Assembly: GCF_026341035.1 (NCBI RefSeq)
Contig: NZ_JAPEOQ010000002.1
Location: 2,604,001-2,668,000, forward strand
Source: Streptomyces sp. NBC_01016
Lineage (GTDB): Bacteria; Actinomycetota; Actinomycetes; Streptomycetales; Streptomycetaceae
Length of the DNA: 64,000 bases
Direction: 5' to 3'
Within the stretch, counting starts at the first letter, position 1. Each line of letters starts with the position of its first letter. Under the pieces are notes generated by a model. That model was given only the letters and a program-made list of their open reading frames with translations, had not been told where the DNA came from and searched no databases. A program made the translations under genes and the position numbers. Below, in pieces: positions 15,860 through 24,616 of this stretch.

Positions 15860-17290
15860 TCACTCGTGCTCCGGCGGTGTCACTTCCCAGCCGGTGACCT
15901 TCGCGCCTTCCCCGGCGACCGTCAGCTCGGCGATGTCGTCCGGGCGCCTGTAGATACGTTCTGTCGCCACCGCGCGGTCCGCCACGAAGAGTTCGAGCAA
16001 GGAGCCGTCGACCAGGATGCGGACATCAAGTCCGGCTTGCGAGACTGGAGTTGACCTCAGCGTGATCGATGCCGCGCCGTCGGGCCGTTCGCGGGGCCAG
16101 CCGGTGCGGTCCAGCGTCGCCGTGCCCGCCGCTGGGTCGAGCGTCAGCGTCAGCTCCGCGCCCGACGTGGCCCGCAGCAGCGTGACCGTGGTGGATGCGA
16201 CGGCGGTGACCTCGATGTCGTACGCGAGAGGGAGTGGCGTACGACTACCTTGCTCCGTCACGAACGGTGTCCGTGCGCGCAGGAGTTGGAGCTCCGGTGC
16301 CGGTCTTACGCGTACCGTGCCGTCGGGGTGCGTGCCGACGACCCGCGGCGCCGTCAGGACACCGGACCAGCCGGCATCGTCCACCTCCCGCTGGCCCCGC
16401 GCCTCCCAGGACCAGCCCCACAGCAGATTCCGGCCCGCCGCGGTGTCGTGCAGCACGGCCGGCGCGTAGCAGTCCCTGCCCAGATCGAGCGGACCGCCGA
16501 CGCGAGGAGTGAATCCGGTCAAGTCACCGTCGCGTCCAGTGGTGAGACGGCCCGTCAGGTACCCGGTCGACAACGGGGATCCGTCCCACAGCGACACCAC
16601 CAGCGTCCAGTCGCCGCCGTCCCCCTCGAACAGCTGAGGGCACTCCCAGCCCACCGCGCCGCCGCCGAACGCCTTCTCCGCCACCGGATCGTGCCCGTCC
16701 ACCAACACTCCGGCGAACCGCCAGGACTTGAGGTCGTCGCAGTCGTACAGGAGAACCGATGGTGTGCCGTCGGCGTGACCCGCCCCGACCACCGCCCAGC
16801 GGCGCCCGCCGTGCCGGAAGACGAACGGGTCGCGGAACATCGTCACGTCAAGGCCCGGTGGTGGTCCGGAGACGACCGGCTCGGGCAGCGTGCGCCAGGT
16901 CGTCAACTCCCGGGATTCGGGGGACGCCTGGGCCAGGCAGATGGTGCCGAGCCCGGTGTGTGCGTGGTCCACGCCGGTGTAGACGGCGGTGGGGACACCC
17001 GCGTCGGCCACCACACAGCCCGACCAGCAGCCACCCTCGTCCGGGCCGCCCGGTGTCGGGGTGAGCGCGATGGGGTGGTGCTCCCAGTGTGCGAGGTCGG
17101 CGCTGGAGACATGGCCCCAGTGCATGTTCGTGTGCACGGGGGCGTCGGGGTTGTGCTGGTAGAAGAGGTGGTAGCGGCCGCGCCAACGGAAGGGACCGTT
17201 GGGGTCGTTGATCCAGTTCGCGGGAGGTCTGATCCGGAAGCGCGGGGCGTGGGCATCGTTCTCGTCGGGTTCGAGGCGGGGCGTGCTCAA
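15860..17290 (-). CDS. GH32 beta-fructofuranosidase, cytoplasmic, in ABC operon
   Basis: A 476-residue GH32 enzyme without a signal peptide. Asp29 in NWINDPNG is the nucleophile, RDP at 153-155 the stabiliser and Glu216 in WECP the acid/base. The C-terminal beta-sandwich contains VRILVDGSLLELFVADRAV. The TTG start at 17290 overlaps the stop of the permease (TTGA), so it is the last gene of the ABC operon and translationally coupled. It is about 40% similar by eye to the GH32 at 12078 over the core and probably cleaves the sugars brought in by the ABC system. Confidence 0.9.
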   Translation of the reverse strand: MSTPRLEPDENDAHAPRFRIRPPANWINDPNGPFRWRGRYHLFYQHNPDAPVHTNMHWGHVSSADLAHWEHHPIALTPTPGGPDEGGCWSGCVVADAGVPTAVYTGVDHAHTGLGTICLAQASPESRELTTWRTLPEPVVSGPPPGLDVTMFRDPFVFRHGGRRWAVVGAGHADGTPSVLLYDCDDLKSWRFAGVLVDGHDPVAEKAFGGGAVGWECPQLFEGDGGDWTLVVSLWDGSPLSTGYLTGRLTTGRDGDLTGFTPRVGGPLDLGRDCYAPAVLHDTAAGRNLLWGWSWEARGQREVDDAGWSGVLTAPRVVGTHPDGTVRVRPAPELQLLRARTPFVTEQGSRTPLPLAYDIEVTAVASTTVTLLRATSGAELTLTLDPAAGTATLDRTGWPRERPDGAASITLRSTPVSQAGLDVRILVDGSLLELFVADRAVATERIYRRPDDIAELTVAGEGAKVTGWEVTPPEHE

Positions 17291-18111
17291 CGGTTCACTC
17301 CAGCGGATGTGATGCCCTCGCGCAGCGGGCGCTGGCCGACGGCGAAGACGGCGATGGCGGGGATCATGGAGAGCACGACGCCCGCGAGGACCACGGACAC
17401 GGATCCGGTGCCGAGGTTGCCCTGGAGCGAGACCAGGCCGAGCGGCAGCGTGAAGTTCTCGGTCGACGTCTCCAGGATCAGCGGGCGGAAGAACTCGTTC
17501 CAGTGGTAGTTGAAGGCGAGGACGCCCACGATCGCCAGGCCGGGCGCGGCCAGCGGCGCGTACACCGAGCGGAAGATCCGCCAGGGTCCCGCACCGTCGA
17601 TCATCGCCGCCTCACCGAGATCCTTGGGCATGCCGAGGAAGTACTGCCGCATCAGGAACGTCCCGAACGCGGTGGGCCAGGCGGGGACGATCAGTCCGAG
17701 CAGTGTGTCGGTCAGGCCCATCGACTTCAGGACCAGGAACACCGGGACGATCGTGACCTGCAACGGCACCATCATCGTCGCGAGGACGAGCCCGAACAGC
17801 GGCTTCTTGAACCGGAATTCGAGGCGCGCGAAGGCGTATCCGGCGAGCCCCGCGGTGATCATCTGGCCGACCGCGATCAGCGCGGTCACCAGGGTCGAGT
17901 TGAGCGCGTACAGCCATACGTCGATCTCCGCGAAGACCTGACGGTACGCCTCGGTCGTCGGAGCGGACGGAATGAGCTGCGGGGGCAGGTCGAAGGACTC
18001 GGCGGGGGTCCGCAGCGAGGTGGACACGGTCCAGATCACCGGGCCGAGGGTGAGCAGCGCGACCACGGTCAGGCCGGCGATCCGTGCCCAGGAGGACAGG
18101 CCGTACTTCAT
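17287..18111 (-). CDS. Sugar ABC transporter permease, MalG type
   Basis: A 274-residue inner-membrane permease with about six helices. The EAA loop that contacts the ATPase is EAAMIDGAGPWRIFRSVYAP (about residues 176-195). ATG at 18111 is used; two in-frame GTG codons up to 18129 are alternatives, and none has a clear ribosome-binding site, fitting coupling to the permease 23 bases upstream. It pairs with the MalF-type permease and the binding protein. No ATPase is encoded here; Streptomyces commonly energises such systems with the shared MsiK ATPase. Confidence 0.9.
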   Translation of the reverse strand: MKYGLSSWARIAGLTVVALLTLGPVIWTVSTSLRTPAESFDLPPQLIPSAPTTEAYRQVFAEIDVWLYALNSTLVTALIAVGQMITAGLAGYAFARLEFRFKKPLFGLVLATMMVPLQVTIVPVFLVLKSMGLTDTLLGLIVPAWPTAFGTFLMRQYFLGMPKDLGEAAMIDGAGPWRIFRSVYAPLAAPGLAIVGVLAFNYHWNEFFRPLILETSTENFTLPLGLVSLQGNLGTGSVSVVLAGVVLSMIPAIAVFAVGQRPLREGITSAGVNR

Positions 18112-18134
18112 ACGGTTCACAGGGATCACCGGGC

Positions 18135-19079
18135 TCACTGGTAGTGGACGAATCGCCGGCTGAGCCGGAACTGGAGGGCCGTGACCGCGAGGATCAGGGC
18201 GAAGAGCAGCACGCCGACCGCCGAGGCCTCGCCGAACCGCAGCTGCTCGAAGGCGCTCTGGTAGATGACCATCACGACGGTGCGGGTGGAGTCGCCGGGC
18301 CCGCCGTCGGTCAGGACGTACGGCTGCTCGAAGACCTGAAGGGCGTTGATGATGCCCACCACGGAGGCGACGAGGAGGGTGGGCGAGAGCAGTGGCAGGG
18401 TGACGGCGAGGTGCTTGCGGATGCCGGTGGCCCCGTCCAGCGACGCGGCCTCGTGGATCTCCTTGGGGATGTTGTTGAGTCCCCCGATGAAGAGGAGGAA
18501 GGAGAAGCCGAACTGTTGCCAGACGTAGACCAGGACGACCGCCGCCATCGCGGAGTTCTCGGAGGTGAGCCAGGGGATCGGGTCGATGCCGACATGGCCG
18601 AGCAGCCAGTTGATCACCCCGAATTCCTGGTTGAAGAGGTACTTCATGACCACCGAGATGGATGCCGCGGACAGCACGAGCGGGAAGAAGAACGCCGAGC
18701 GGAACGCCGAACGAAGCCAGCCTGGCAGCCGGTTGTTGAGTGTCAGCGCGAGGGCGAGCGCGAGCAGCATCTGCAGGGCGACCGCGAAGAACATGAAGAT
18801 GAGGGTGTTGGCGAAGGAGACGCGGACCGTGTCGTCGGTGAAGGCCTCGCGGTAGTTGTCGGTCCCTGCGAACGTCGGCGGGTCGATGACGTTCCAGTGG
18901 AAGAAGCTCAGGACGACGGACCCGACGATCGGTACGACGGTGAAGACGAGGACGCCGATGACGGTCGGCGCGAGGAAGAGCGTGGCCAGGAGGCGTGATC
19001 CACGGTCCCGGGCGGTGGGCCGGGGCTCCGGCTTCCCGACGGCGGCCTTCGCCTCTGCCCTGTGCTGGGTGGTCGTCAT
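18135..19079 (-). CDS. Sugar ABC transporter permease, MalF type
   Basis: A 314-residue permease. A polar cytoplasmic N terminus (about 30 residues) precedes the first helix (LLATLFLAPTVIGVLVFTVV). The EAA motif is EIHEAASLDGATGIRKHLAV (about residues 212-231). Its start overlaps the stop of the binding-protein gene by ATGA, so the order is binding protein, MalF, MalG, GH32 in one operon. Function: import of a fructose-containing sugar, by context. Confidence 0.92.
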   Translation of the reverse strand: MTTTQHRAEAKAAVGKPEPRPTARDRGSRLLATLFLAPTVIGVLVFTVVPIVGSVVLSFFHWNVIDPPTFAGTDNYREAFTDDTVRVSFANTLIFMFFAVALQMLLALALALTLNNRLPGWLRSAFRSAFFFPLVLSAASISVVMKYLFNQEFGVINWLLGHVGIDPIPWLTSENSAMAAVVLVYVWQQFGFSFLLFIGGLNNIPKEIHEAASLDGATGIRKHLAVTLPLLSPTLLVASVVGIINALQVFEQPYVLTDGGPGDSTRTVVMVIYQSAFEQLRFGEASAVGVLLFALILAVTALQFRLSRRFVHYQ

Positions 19080-20503
19080 GCGTCACGCTCCATGGCCTTC
19101 TCCAGGTCGCCCTGCAGCCGCCGCAGTGCGGGACGCACCCCGCGCGGATCGGCGAGCGCGGTGCCGGTGTGCTTGAGGAGGAGCTGCTCGACCTCGGCGA
19201 CCTGGGGCGGTGCCGGGATCGGTCCTGTGGTGGGGAACTTGTCGAGGGTGTCGTAGAAGACCTGCCAGTTCGTCGGCCCCGTCTTCTCGTAGCGGGCCGC
19301 CTGAACCATCGAACGACGGGCCGGAGTCGTCTGGTTGGCCACGAAGAGCTCGGCGAGGACGTCCTTGCGCACGGAGTACTTGATGAACTCCCAGGCCGCG
19401 TCCTGCTTCTTCGACGTACGCAGGAGCGCGAAGCCGGCGGCGCCGAACTGGTGGCGCTGGGTGCGCCAGCGGGGGAAGTACTGCACGTCGTACTCCGTGC
19501 GCCGCATGCCCGCGTCGTGCAGTCCGCCTGCCCAGAAGCCGCCCGCCGGGGTGACACCGACGCGGCCGGTGGAGAAGACACCGACCAGGTTGTCGCCGTT
19601 TCCGCCCTCGGGGCGTGAGCAGAGCCGGTCCTGGATGAGCGAGGCCAGATGGTCGTAGACCTCCTCCACGCGTTCATGGGTGGCCTGCGGGGTGCGCCAG
19701 CGGAAACCGCCGCCGCGGCCACGGCGTTGGGCCGCCGGATAGAAGCCGTCCCAGAGCCAGTCGCCGCCGGGCGCCTTGGACTCGGCGAGGATGTTCGTGT
19801 CGTTGGCGAACAGCCAGGGGACGACTCCGCCCCACAGCCGGTTCGTCCAGAAGTACGGCGTGAAGTGCGAGCCGCCGGTGCGCTTCATGTCCCGCAGCAG
19901 CGCCGTGAAGTCGTCGCGGGTCCAGTCGGGCGGCGGCAGTTCGGCTCCCGCCTTCTTCAGGACCTCGCTGTTGAGATACATGTCGGCTGCGTTGAACTCG
20001 ACGGGGAGCTGATAGAGGCTCCCCTCGTACATCATCGACTCGACGAGGGACGGGTGGACGTCCGTGAAGTACTCGCGCAGCTCGTCCGCGTCGCGCCGCA
20101 CCAGGCCGTCGAGCGGTACGCCGAGGCGCTGGGCGAAGAGCTGCACGCCCTCGGTGGCGACATAGACGAGGTCGGGTTCGGTGCCCGCGGCGATCTGGGT
20201 GAGGATCTTGGCGAAGAAGTCCGACCAGTCGGTGGCCTGGATCGGCAGCAGGCGCAGCTTGATGTCGGGGTGCAGCTTCTGGAAACCCTCGCGCAGAGCG
20301 CGCTGCGCCGCCGGGTCGAAGGTGGAGCCGAGCGTGGCGACGACCAGTGAGTCGCCGTCCCGGCCGGGGATGTCGGCGCCGGTGAGCCGGTCCCAGCTCG
20401 CGGCGGTGCCGGCGAGTGCGGCGGCGCCGGCGCCGTAGCCGCCGTAGCGCAGCACGGTGCGGCGGGGGAAGGTGCGGTCGGGAAGGTGGGGCGAGTCGGT
20501 CAT
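19076..20503 (-). CDS. Sugar-binding protein of the ABC importer (Tat-type signal)
   Basis: A 475-residue extracellular solute-binding protein (family 1). The N terminus has a twin-arginine signal, FPRRTVLRYGG, then a hydrophobic stretch GAGAAALAGTAAS. There is no lipobox Cys, so tethering is unclear. The mature part shows LVVATLGSTFDP and EGFQKLHPDIKL, typical of the group. It is the first gene of the ABC operon, 25 bases downstream of the operator at 20528-20541. Insertions such as QRRGRGGGFRWRTP make it longer than usual (about 420). Probable ligand: sucrose or a fructo-oligosaccharide. Confidence 0.9.
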   Translation of the reverse strand: MTDSPHLPDRTFPRRTVLRYGGYGAGAAALAGTAASWDRLTGADIPGRDGDSLVVATLGSTFDPAAQRALREGFQKLHPDIKLRLLPIQATDWSDFFAKILTQIAAGTEPDLVYVATEGVQLFAQRLGVPLDGLVRRDADELREYFTDVHPSLVESMMYEGSLYQLPVEFNAADMYLNSEVLKKAGAELPPPDWTRDDFTALLRDMKRTGGSHFTPYFWTNRLWGGVVPWLFANDTNILAESKAPGGDWLWDGFYPAAQRRGRGGGFRWRTPQATHERVEEVYDHLASLIQDRLCSRPEGGNGDNLVGVFSTGRVGVTPAGGFWAGGLHDAGMRRTEYDVQYFPRWRTQRHQFGAAGFALLRTSKKQDAAWEFIKYSVRKDVLAELFVANQTTPARRSMVQAARYEKTGPTNWQVFYDTLDKFPTTGPIPAPPQVAEVEQLLLKHTGTALADPRGVRPALRRLQGDLEKAMERDA

Positions 20504-20527
20504 CGGATGGCCTCACTCATGAAGGGC

Positions 20528-20541
20528 CTAACTCGTGTTAG
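20528..20541. promoter_or_regulatory. LacI-type operator of the ABC operon
   Basis: CTAACTCGTGTTAG is a near-perfect 14-bp palindrome 25 bases before the binding-protein start. A TTGACA -35 element lies on the minus strand at 20584-20589 with a weak TCATCA -10, so the operator would sit just downstream of the transcription start. Confidence 0.75.
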
Positions 20542-20603
20542 TAAACTTCCGTGACCCAGATGATGAGAACCCTGTTACGTCGGTGTCAAGGCCCTTGCCG
20601 CGC

Positions 20604-20631
20604 TTGACCTTTAACGAGTTAGGTCTACAGT
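20604..20631 (+). promoter_or_regulatory. Promoter of secreted GH32 with operator in its spacer
   Basis: TTGACC-N16-TACAGT fits a housekeeping promoter. The operator-like CTTTAACGAGTTAG (20609-20622) lies almost wholly between the -35 and -10 boxes and matches the complement of CTAACTCGTGTTAG at 11 of 14 positions. A LacI protein bound here would block polymerase. Confidence 0.72.
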
Positions 20632-20726
20632 CCTGTCCCAGCGTGGACCGGCGCCGTCGAGCGAGGTCCCGCCTTGGGCCGCCAGTGCCACGAGCTTGAG
20701 TCGCCAGTGTCACGAGCCAGAGCCGC

Positions 20727-20762
20727 CGTGTCAGAAAACGTGTCAGGAAACGTGTCAGGAAA
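20727..20762 (+). repeat. Three tandem 12-bp repeats before the secreted GH32 gene
   Basis: CGTGTCAGAAAA is followed by two exact copies of CGTGTCAGGAAA, ending 13 bases before the ATG. The repeats contain the AGGAAA purine stretches that serve as ribosome-binding sites, so copy number could affect translation. Confidence 0.85.
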
Positions 20763-20775
20763 GGGACGAGTGACG

Positions 20776-22329
20776 ATGCGAGACATGACCAGAAGGACGC
20801 TGATCCGGGCCGGAGCCGTGGGCGCGGCGCTGGCCGCGATACCCGCGGGATCGGCGGCCGCCCTGAGCGGCAAGTCCCTTAAGCAGAGCGCGAGTTACCG
20901 CGCCGAGTACCATTTCACGGTCCCCGACCAGTGGAAGAACGACCCGCAGAAGCCGATCTGGATCGACGGCGAGTACCACTACTACTACCTCTACAACGCG
21001 GACTATCTGGCCGGCGGCACGTCCACCGGCACGGCCTGGCGCCTGGCCACCAGCACCGACCTGGTCTCGTTCAAGGACCGGGGCATCGCGATCCCCAAGG
21101 ACACCACCTCCAACGGCGACGTCTGGTCCGGCTCCGCGGTGGTGGACACGGACAACACCGCGGGCTTCGGCGCGGGCGCGGTCGTCGTCCTTGCCACCAT
21201 GCAGCCGGACGGGACCACCAACGGCCAGGCCCAGTACCTGTGGTACTCCACCGACAAGGGTCGCACCTTCAAGAACCACGGCACCGATCCGGCCGTCCCC
21301 AACCCGGGCGTGCAGGACTTCCGCGACCCCAAGGTGGTCCGGGACGAGGAGCGCGGCCGCTGGGTGATGGTGCTCGCCGAGGGCACCAAGGTCGGCTTCT
21401 ACCACTCCGCGAACCTCAAGGACTGGACACACGTCGGCGACTTCGTGAAGGAGGGCATCGGCGTCCTGGAGTGCCCCGACCTGTTCCGCATCACCACGGC
21501 CGCCGGCACCGCGAAGTGGGTGCTCGGGGTCAGCGCCAACGGCAAGGCGTCCGGTCTGCCCAACACCTACGCGTACTGGACGGGCGAGTTCGACGGCACC
21601 ACGTTCACGCCCGACGCGCCGGAGCCGCAGTGGCTGGACCACGGCTTCGACTGGTACGGCGCCGTCACCTTCGAGAAGCACGCCGCGAACGGCGCCGTCG
21701 ACCCGGCCGTCCGCTACGCGATCGGCTGGCTCAACAACTGGGACTACCCCAACACCACTCCGACCATCGACGCCGACGGCTTCAACGGCACGGACTCGAT
21801 CGTCCGCGAGATCACCCTGCAACGCGCCGCGTCGGGCACCCACTACCTGGCGTCCCGCCCGGTGCAGGCCCTGGACCAGTATGTCTCACGGACCGTCGAC
21901 CTCGGCGACGTGACCGTCGACGGGCAACTGGTCCTCGACTACACGGGTACGGCGTACGAACTGTCCACCGAGATCACCTGGGACCAGCTGACCGGCGCGG
22001 GCGTCCAGCTGCGCAGGTCCGCCGACGGCAGCCGGCACATCGACGCGGGCGTGTACGGGGACTACGCCTTCGTGAACCGCCGGGGCGCCGCCAACCCCGA
22101 CACCTCCGGCAAGTGGCAGGAGAGCAAGAGCCCCTTCGACGCATCGGCCCACAAGGTCACGCTGCGCGTCCTGGTCGACCGCACCTCGGTCGAGGTGTTC
22201 TTCGACGACGGCCGGCACACCCACTCGTTGGAGGCGTTCCCCTACCTCACGGACACCCGGCTCGCGCTGTTCACGATCGACGGCAAGGCGGTCTTCAGGA
22301 ACACCGTGATCCGGGAGTTCACCGTCTGA
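20776..22329 (+). CDS. Tat-exported GH32 levanase/inulinase-like fructan hydrolase
   Basis: A 517-residue GH32 enzyme with a twin-arginine signal peptide (MTRRTLIRAGAVGAALAAIP, cleavage probably after GSAAA). The nucleophile Asp56 lies in QWKNDPQKP, a variant of W(M/I)NDPNG; QDFRDPK and VLECPDLF carry the other catalytic residues. The C-terminal sandwich contains VDRTSVEVFFDDG. The ATG at 20776 has AAGGGA about 10 bases upstream; a GTG at 20770 is an alternative. It probably attacks extracellular levan or inulin, and the products enter by the ABC and MFS systems. Confidence 0.9.
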   Translation: MRDMTRRTLIRAGAVGAALAAIPAGSAAALSGKSLKQSASYRAEYHFTVPDQWKNDPQKPIWIDGEYHYYYLYNADYLAGGTSTGTAWRLATSTDLVSFKDRGIAIPKDTTSNGDVWSGSAVVDTDNTAGFGAGAVVVLATMQPDGTTNGQAQYLWYSTDKGRTFKNHGTDPAVPNPGVQDFRDPKVVRDEERGRWVMVLAEGTKVGFYHSANLKDWTHVGDFVKEGIGVLECPDLFRITTAAGTAKWVLGVSANGKASGLPNTYAYWTGEFDGTTFTPDAPEPQWLDHGFDWYGAVTFEKHAANGAVDPAVRYAIGWLNNWDYPNTTPTIDADGFNGTDSIVREITLQRAASGTHYLASRPVQALDQYVSRTVDLGDVTVDGQLVLDYTGTAYELSTEITWDQLTGAGVQLRRSADGSRHIDAGVYGDYAFVNRRGAANPDTSGKWQESKSPFDASAHKVTLRVLVDRTSVEVFFDDGRHTHSLEAFPYLTDTRLALFTIDGKAVFRNTVIREFTV

Positions 22330-22517
22330 GCGATCACGAGGACGGGACGTCCCGCTGCTGCGGGAACGGGCTGGGCGGCCCTGGCGGAACGGCTCGGTGA
22401 CGCCCCGACTCCGGCCGGCCACCCAGCCCCGTCCACGCACCGGCCATCAGCTGCGCACGCTCATGCGTATGGCCAGATCGGCCGTATGGCCGGATCGGCC
22501 TTCGCCGGCGCCTGGTG
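22330..22517. other. Convergent gap with 17-bp direct repeat
   Basis: GTATGGCC(A/G)GATCGGCC occurs twice in tandem around 22466-22499. A weak CCCGC/GCGGG hairpin lies at 22351-22364. No gene was found. Confidence 0.5.
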
Positions 22518-24119
22518 TCAGCGGAGCCACTGGCTCTGGTCGGCAGGGCGGTACAGGGTGATCGCGTTGGTGATCTTGTCGAGGACGAGGTGCCGGTAGG
22601 TCGCGTCCGTGACCTCGCCGTCGTACGCGAAGTGGGGGTCGCCCTGCAGTACTTGCAGGTCCAGGCGGCGTACCTGGGCGGTCGTCAGGACCCGGGAGTT
22701 GTGCAGGGTTCCGGTCAGGACGGCGAGGAGGAGTCGTGTGCGGGCCAGCGGGGTGCCGGCTTCCACGGCGCGGATGTCGAGCAGTCCGTCGTCGAGCTGG
22801 GTGCGGTAGGTCGGGGCGAAACCGGCGGGGTGGTAGATGCCGTTGCCCGCGAAGAGCAGCCAGATGCTGCGGGGGCGGCCGTTGATGGCCACCGAGAGCG
22901 GGCTGCCGGTGGCCAGGACCTTGGCCAGGCCCACGGCCAGCGCGGGCCACTTGCCGATGCGCTTCTCCAGGAGTTCCCGGGCGTGGACGAGTTCGGAGTA
23001 CACGCCGATGCTGAATGTGTTGAGGAACAGCTGCTGTTCGCTGTTGCCGTGAGGGGCGGAGGGTGCCCCTTCGGACGGGCCCTGTGTCGCACCGTCTTCC
23101 GGGTCTGCGTGGGGGTCCTCGGGCCGTGTTGCCCGCCCTGCGTCGGCGGTGACTGCCTCGCCTGCCTGGATCGCGCGGGCGACATCCTCCAGGGTCTGGT
23201 TGCCGAGGTCGCCTGCGAAGTGGTTGAAGGTGCCGCCGGGGAAGACTGCGAGCGGTACGTGATGGCGGGCGGCCGTCGCGCTGGCCGCGTTGACGGTGCC
23301 GTCGCCGCCGCAGACGCCCAGCGCGCCGCCGTCCGCGACGGCGCGCAGCGCTGCCGCGTGGAGTACGTCCACGAGGTCGTCTCCCGGTTCGAACACGGTG
23401 ATCGCGGCTTCGGGAAGGAGCGTGCGCAGCAGTGTCGCGGTGTCCTGGGACCAGGAGATGCCGGAGGACGGGTTGACCACCAGGTGCAGGCCCTTGCCGT
23501 CCTTGAGGGCCGGTGCCGGTTTGCGCGGGGGAGCGGCGGCCGCGGCGGTGTCCGGCTTCACCGGCCACCAGCGGCAGGTCAGCAGTGCGGCGCTCGCACC
23601 TGCGATGACGCCGGCCGCCAGACGGCCGCGGTGCTGAAGGCTCTCGCGGTCGCGTATGTAGGCGAGCCCCGCGGCGAAGGGCAGCACGGCGAGGCCGTGG
23701 CGGGGCGACTCCACGGCGACCGCGGAGGCGAACGCCGCGGCCGGCGCCAACGGGCTGGAGCGCAGAGGCGTGGCGCCCGGGCGGGGGACGTTCCTGGTGA
23801 GGGCATTCGTGCGGGGGCGGGTGGCGCGGGCGGCGGGTTTGGTCAGAGCCCGGTCCAGTACCGCGACGATGGCCACGGACCCGATGCCGCGCAGCGCGGC
23901 CCTGCGGCCGCTCCTGCCGCCCGAAAGCCCGAGCGCGGCAGCCGCGCCCAGCCATACGGCGTCGTGCCCCGCGACTGTGCGCAGCAGGCGGACCGCTGAG
24001 CTTCCGCGCAGGGGCCGCCCCTTCGTGGAGAAGGCGGAGGAGGTGGTGAAGGCGGAGAAGTACGCCTTCGGCCGCTTTCCCAGTCCTTGGATCTTTCCCA
24101 GACGTCCAGGTTGATTCAT
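22518..24119 (-). CDS. DAGK-type lipid kinase with a degenerate PAP2 half
   Basis: A 533-residue membrane-associated protein of the actinobacterial bifunctional PAP2-DAGK type. The C-terminal diacylglycerol-kinase catalytic domain (about residues 205-533) looks intact: VVNPSSG, CGGDGTVN (271-277) and FPGGTFNHFAGDLG. In the N-terminal phosphatase half the KX6RP motif survives (K94, R101-P102), but the PSGH motif reads SSPLAP and the SRX5HX3D region reads YIRDRESLQHRGRL, so the catalytic residues are lost. A Glu/Asp/Pro-rich insert lies around residues 335-365. The ATG at 24119 is used since similarity starts soon after it. Probable role: phosphorylation of a diacylglycerol-like lipid. Confidence 0.8.
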   Translation of the reverse strand: MNQPGRLGKIQGLGKRPKAYFSAFTTSSAFSTKGRPLRGSSAVRLLRTVAGHDAVWLGAAAALGLSGGRSGRRAALRGIGSVAIVAVLDRALTKPAARATRPRTNALTRNVPRPGATPLRSSPLAPAAAFASAVAVESPRHGLAVLPFAAGLAYIRDRESLQHRGRLAAGVIAGASAALLTCRWWPVKPDTAAAAAPPRKPAPALKDGKGLHLVVNPSSGISWSQDTATLLRTLLPEAAITVFEPGDDLVDVLHAAALRAVADGGALGVCGGDGTVNAASATAARHHVPLAVFPGGTFNHFAGDLGNQTLEDVARAIQAGEAVTADAGRATRPEDPHADPEDGATQGPSEGAPSAPHGNSEQQLFLNTFSIGVYSELVHARELLEKRIGKWPALAVGLAKVLATGSPLSVAINGRPRSIWLLFAGNGIYHPAGFAPTYRTQLDDGLLDIRAVEAGTPLARTRLLLAVLTGTLHNSRVLTTAQVRRLDLQVLQGDPHFAYDGEVTDATYRHLVLDKITNAITLYRPADQSQWLR

Positions 24120-24178
24120 GCGCTCGCTACACCTCTGCACATCCAGTCCACTGCGCGACGACCGGGCCGACCGTAGCG

Positions 24179-24616
24179 TCACGTCACCCTATCGGCGCCC
24201 GGCTTCCGTACGGTCGGCGGTTTACTGGAAGGCGGTGGCCAGGCGGGGCGATGTTCCGGGGGCAGGGCTGTGAGGGCCTGGCTCACGGTGGAGTAGGAGG
24301 GCAGCAGTTCGCTGCTGCCGGTTTGGGCGAGCAGATCGACCAGGCGGCGCCCGGAGCCGGCCAGCAGGAGCATCCCCTCGCGGCGCTCCAGCAGCCAGCG
24401 GGCGGCGAGCAGGCAGTTGAGGCCGCGTGAGTCACAGAACGTGAGCGCCGTGACGTCCAGCACCAGGTGCCGGTGCCCGGCCAGGACCCGGGACCCGATG
24501 GTGCGGAGGAAGAACTGCTCGCAGTCCTGGTCGAGTTCACCGCGCACCCGCAGCACCGCGCAGTGCTCACAGTGCGTCAGGTCGGTGACGGACAGGCGGT
24601 TGGTCTGCGTGGACAT
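24179..24616 (-). CDS. STAS-domain anti-sigma-factor antagonist
   Basis: A 145-residue SpoIIAA/RsbV-like protein. The STAS core is about residues 15-105. The phospho-acceptor loop, usually D-S-S/T-G-L, reads FCDSRGLNCLL, keeping the first Ser. HCEHCAVLRVRGELDQDCEQ forms the first strands. A 35-residue Pro-rich tail follows. The ATG at 24616 has GGGAG 5 bases upstream. It lies divergent to a sigma factor and near two HATPase genes, so it is likely to be phosphorylated by one of them and dephosphorylated by a PP2C protein such as the one at 4760. Confidence 0.85.
   Translation of the reverse strand: MSTQTNRLSVTDLTHCEHCAVLRVRGELDQDCEQFFLRTIGSRVLAGHRHLVLDVTALTFCDSRGLNCLLAARWLLERREGMLLLAGSGRRLVDLLAQTGSSELLPSYSTVSQALTALPPEHRPAWPPPSSKPPTVRKPGADRVT

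Noticed and set aside
17287..19722. 811-codon minus-strand frame fused to the MalG permease
   Set aside because: Only the last 274 codons encode a permease; the rest is off-frame sequence of the MalF and binding-protein genes.
22351..22364. Terminator after the secreted GH32
   Set aside because: Only a 5-bp stem; not convincing.
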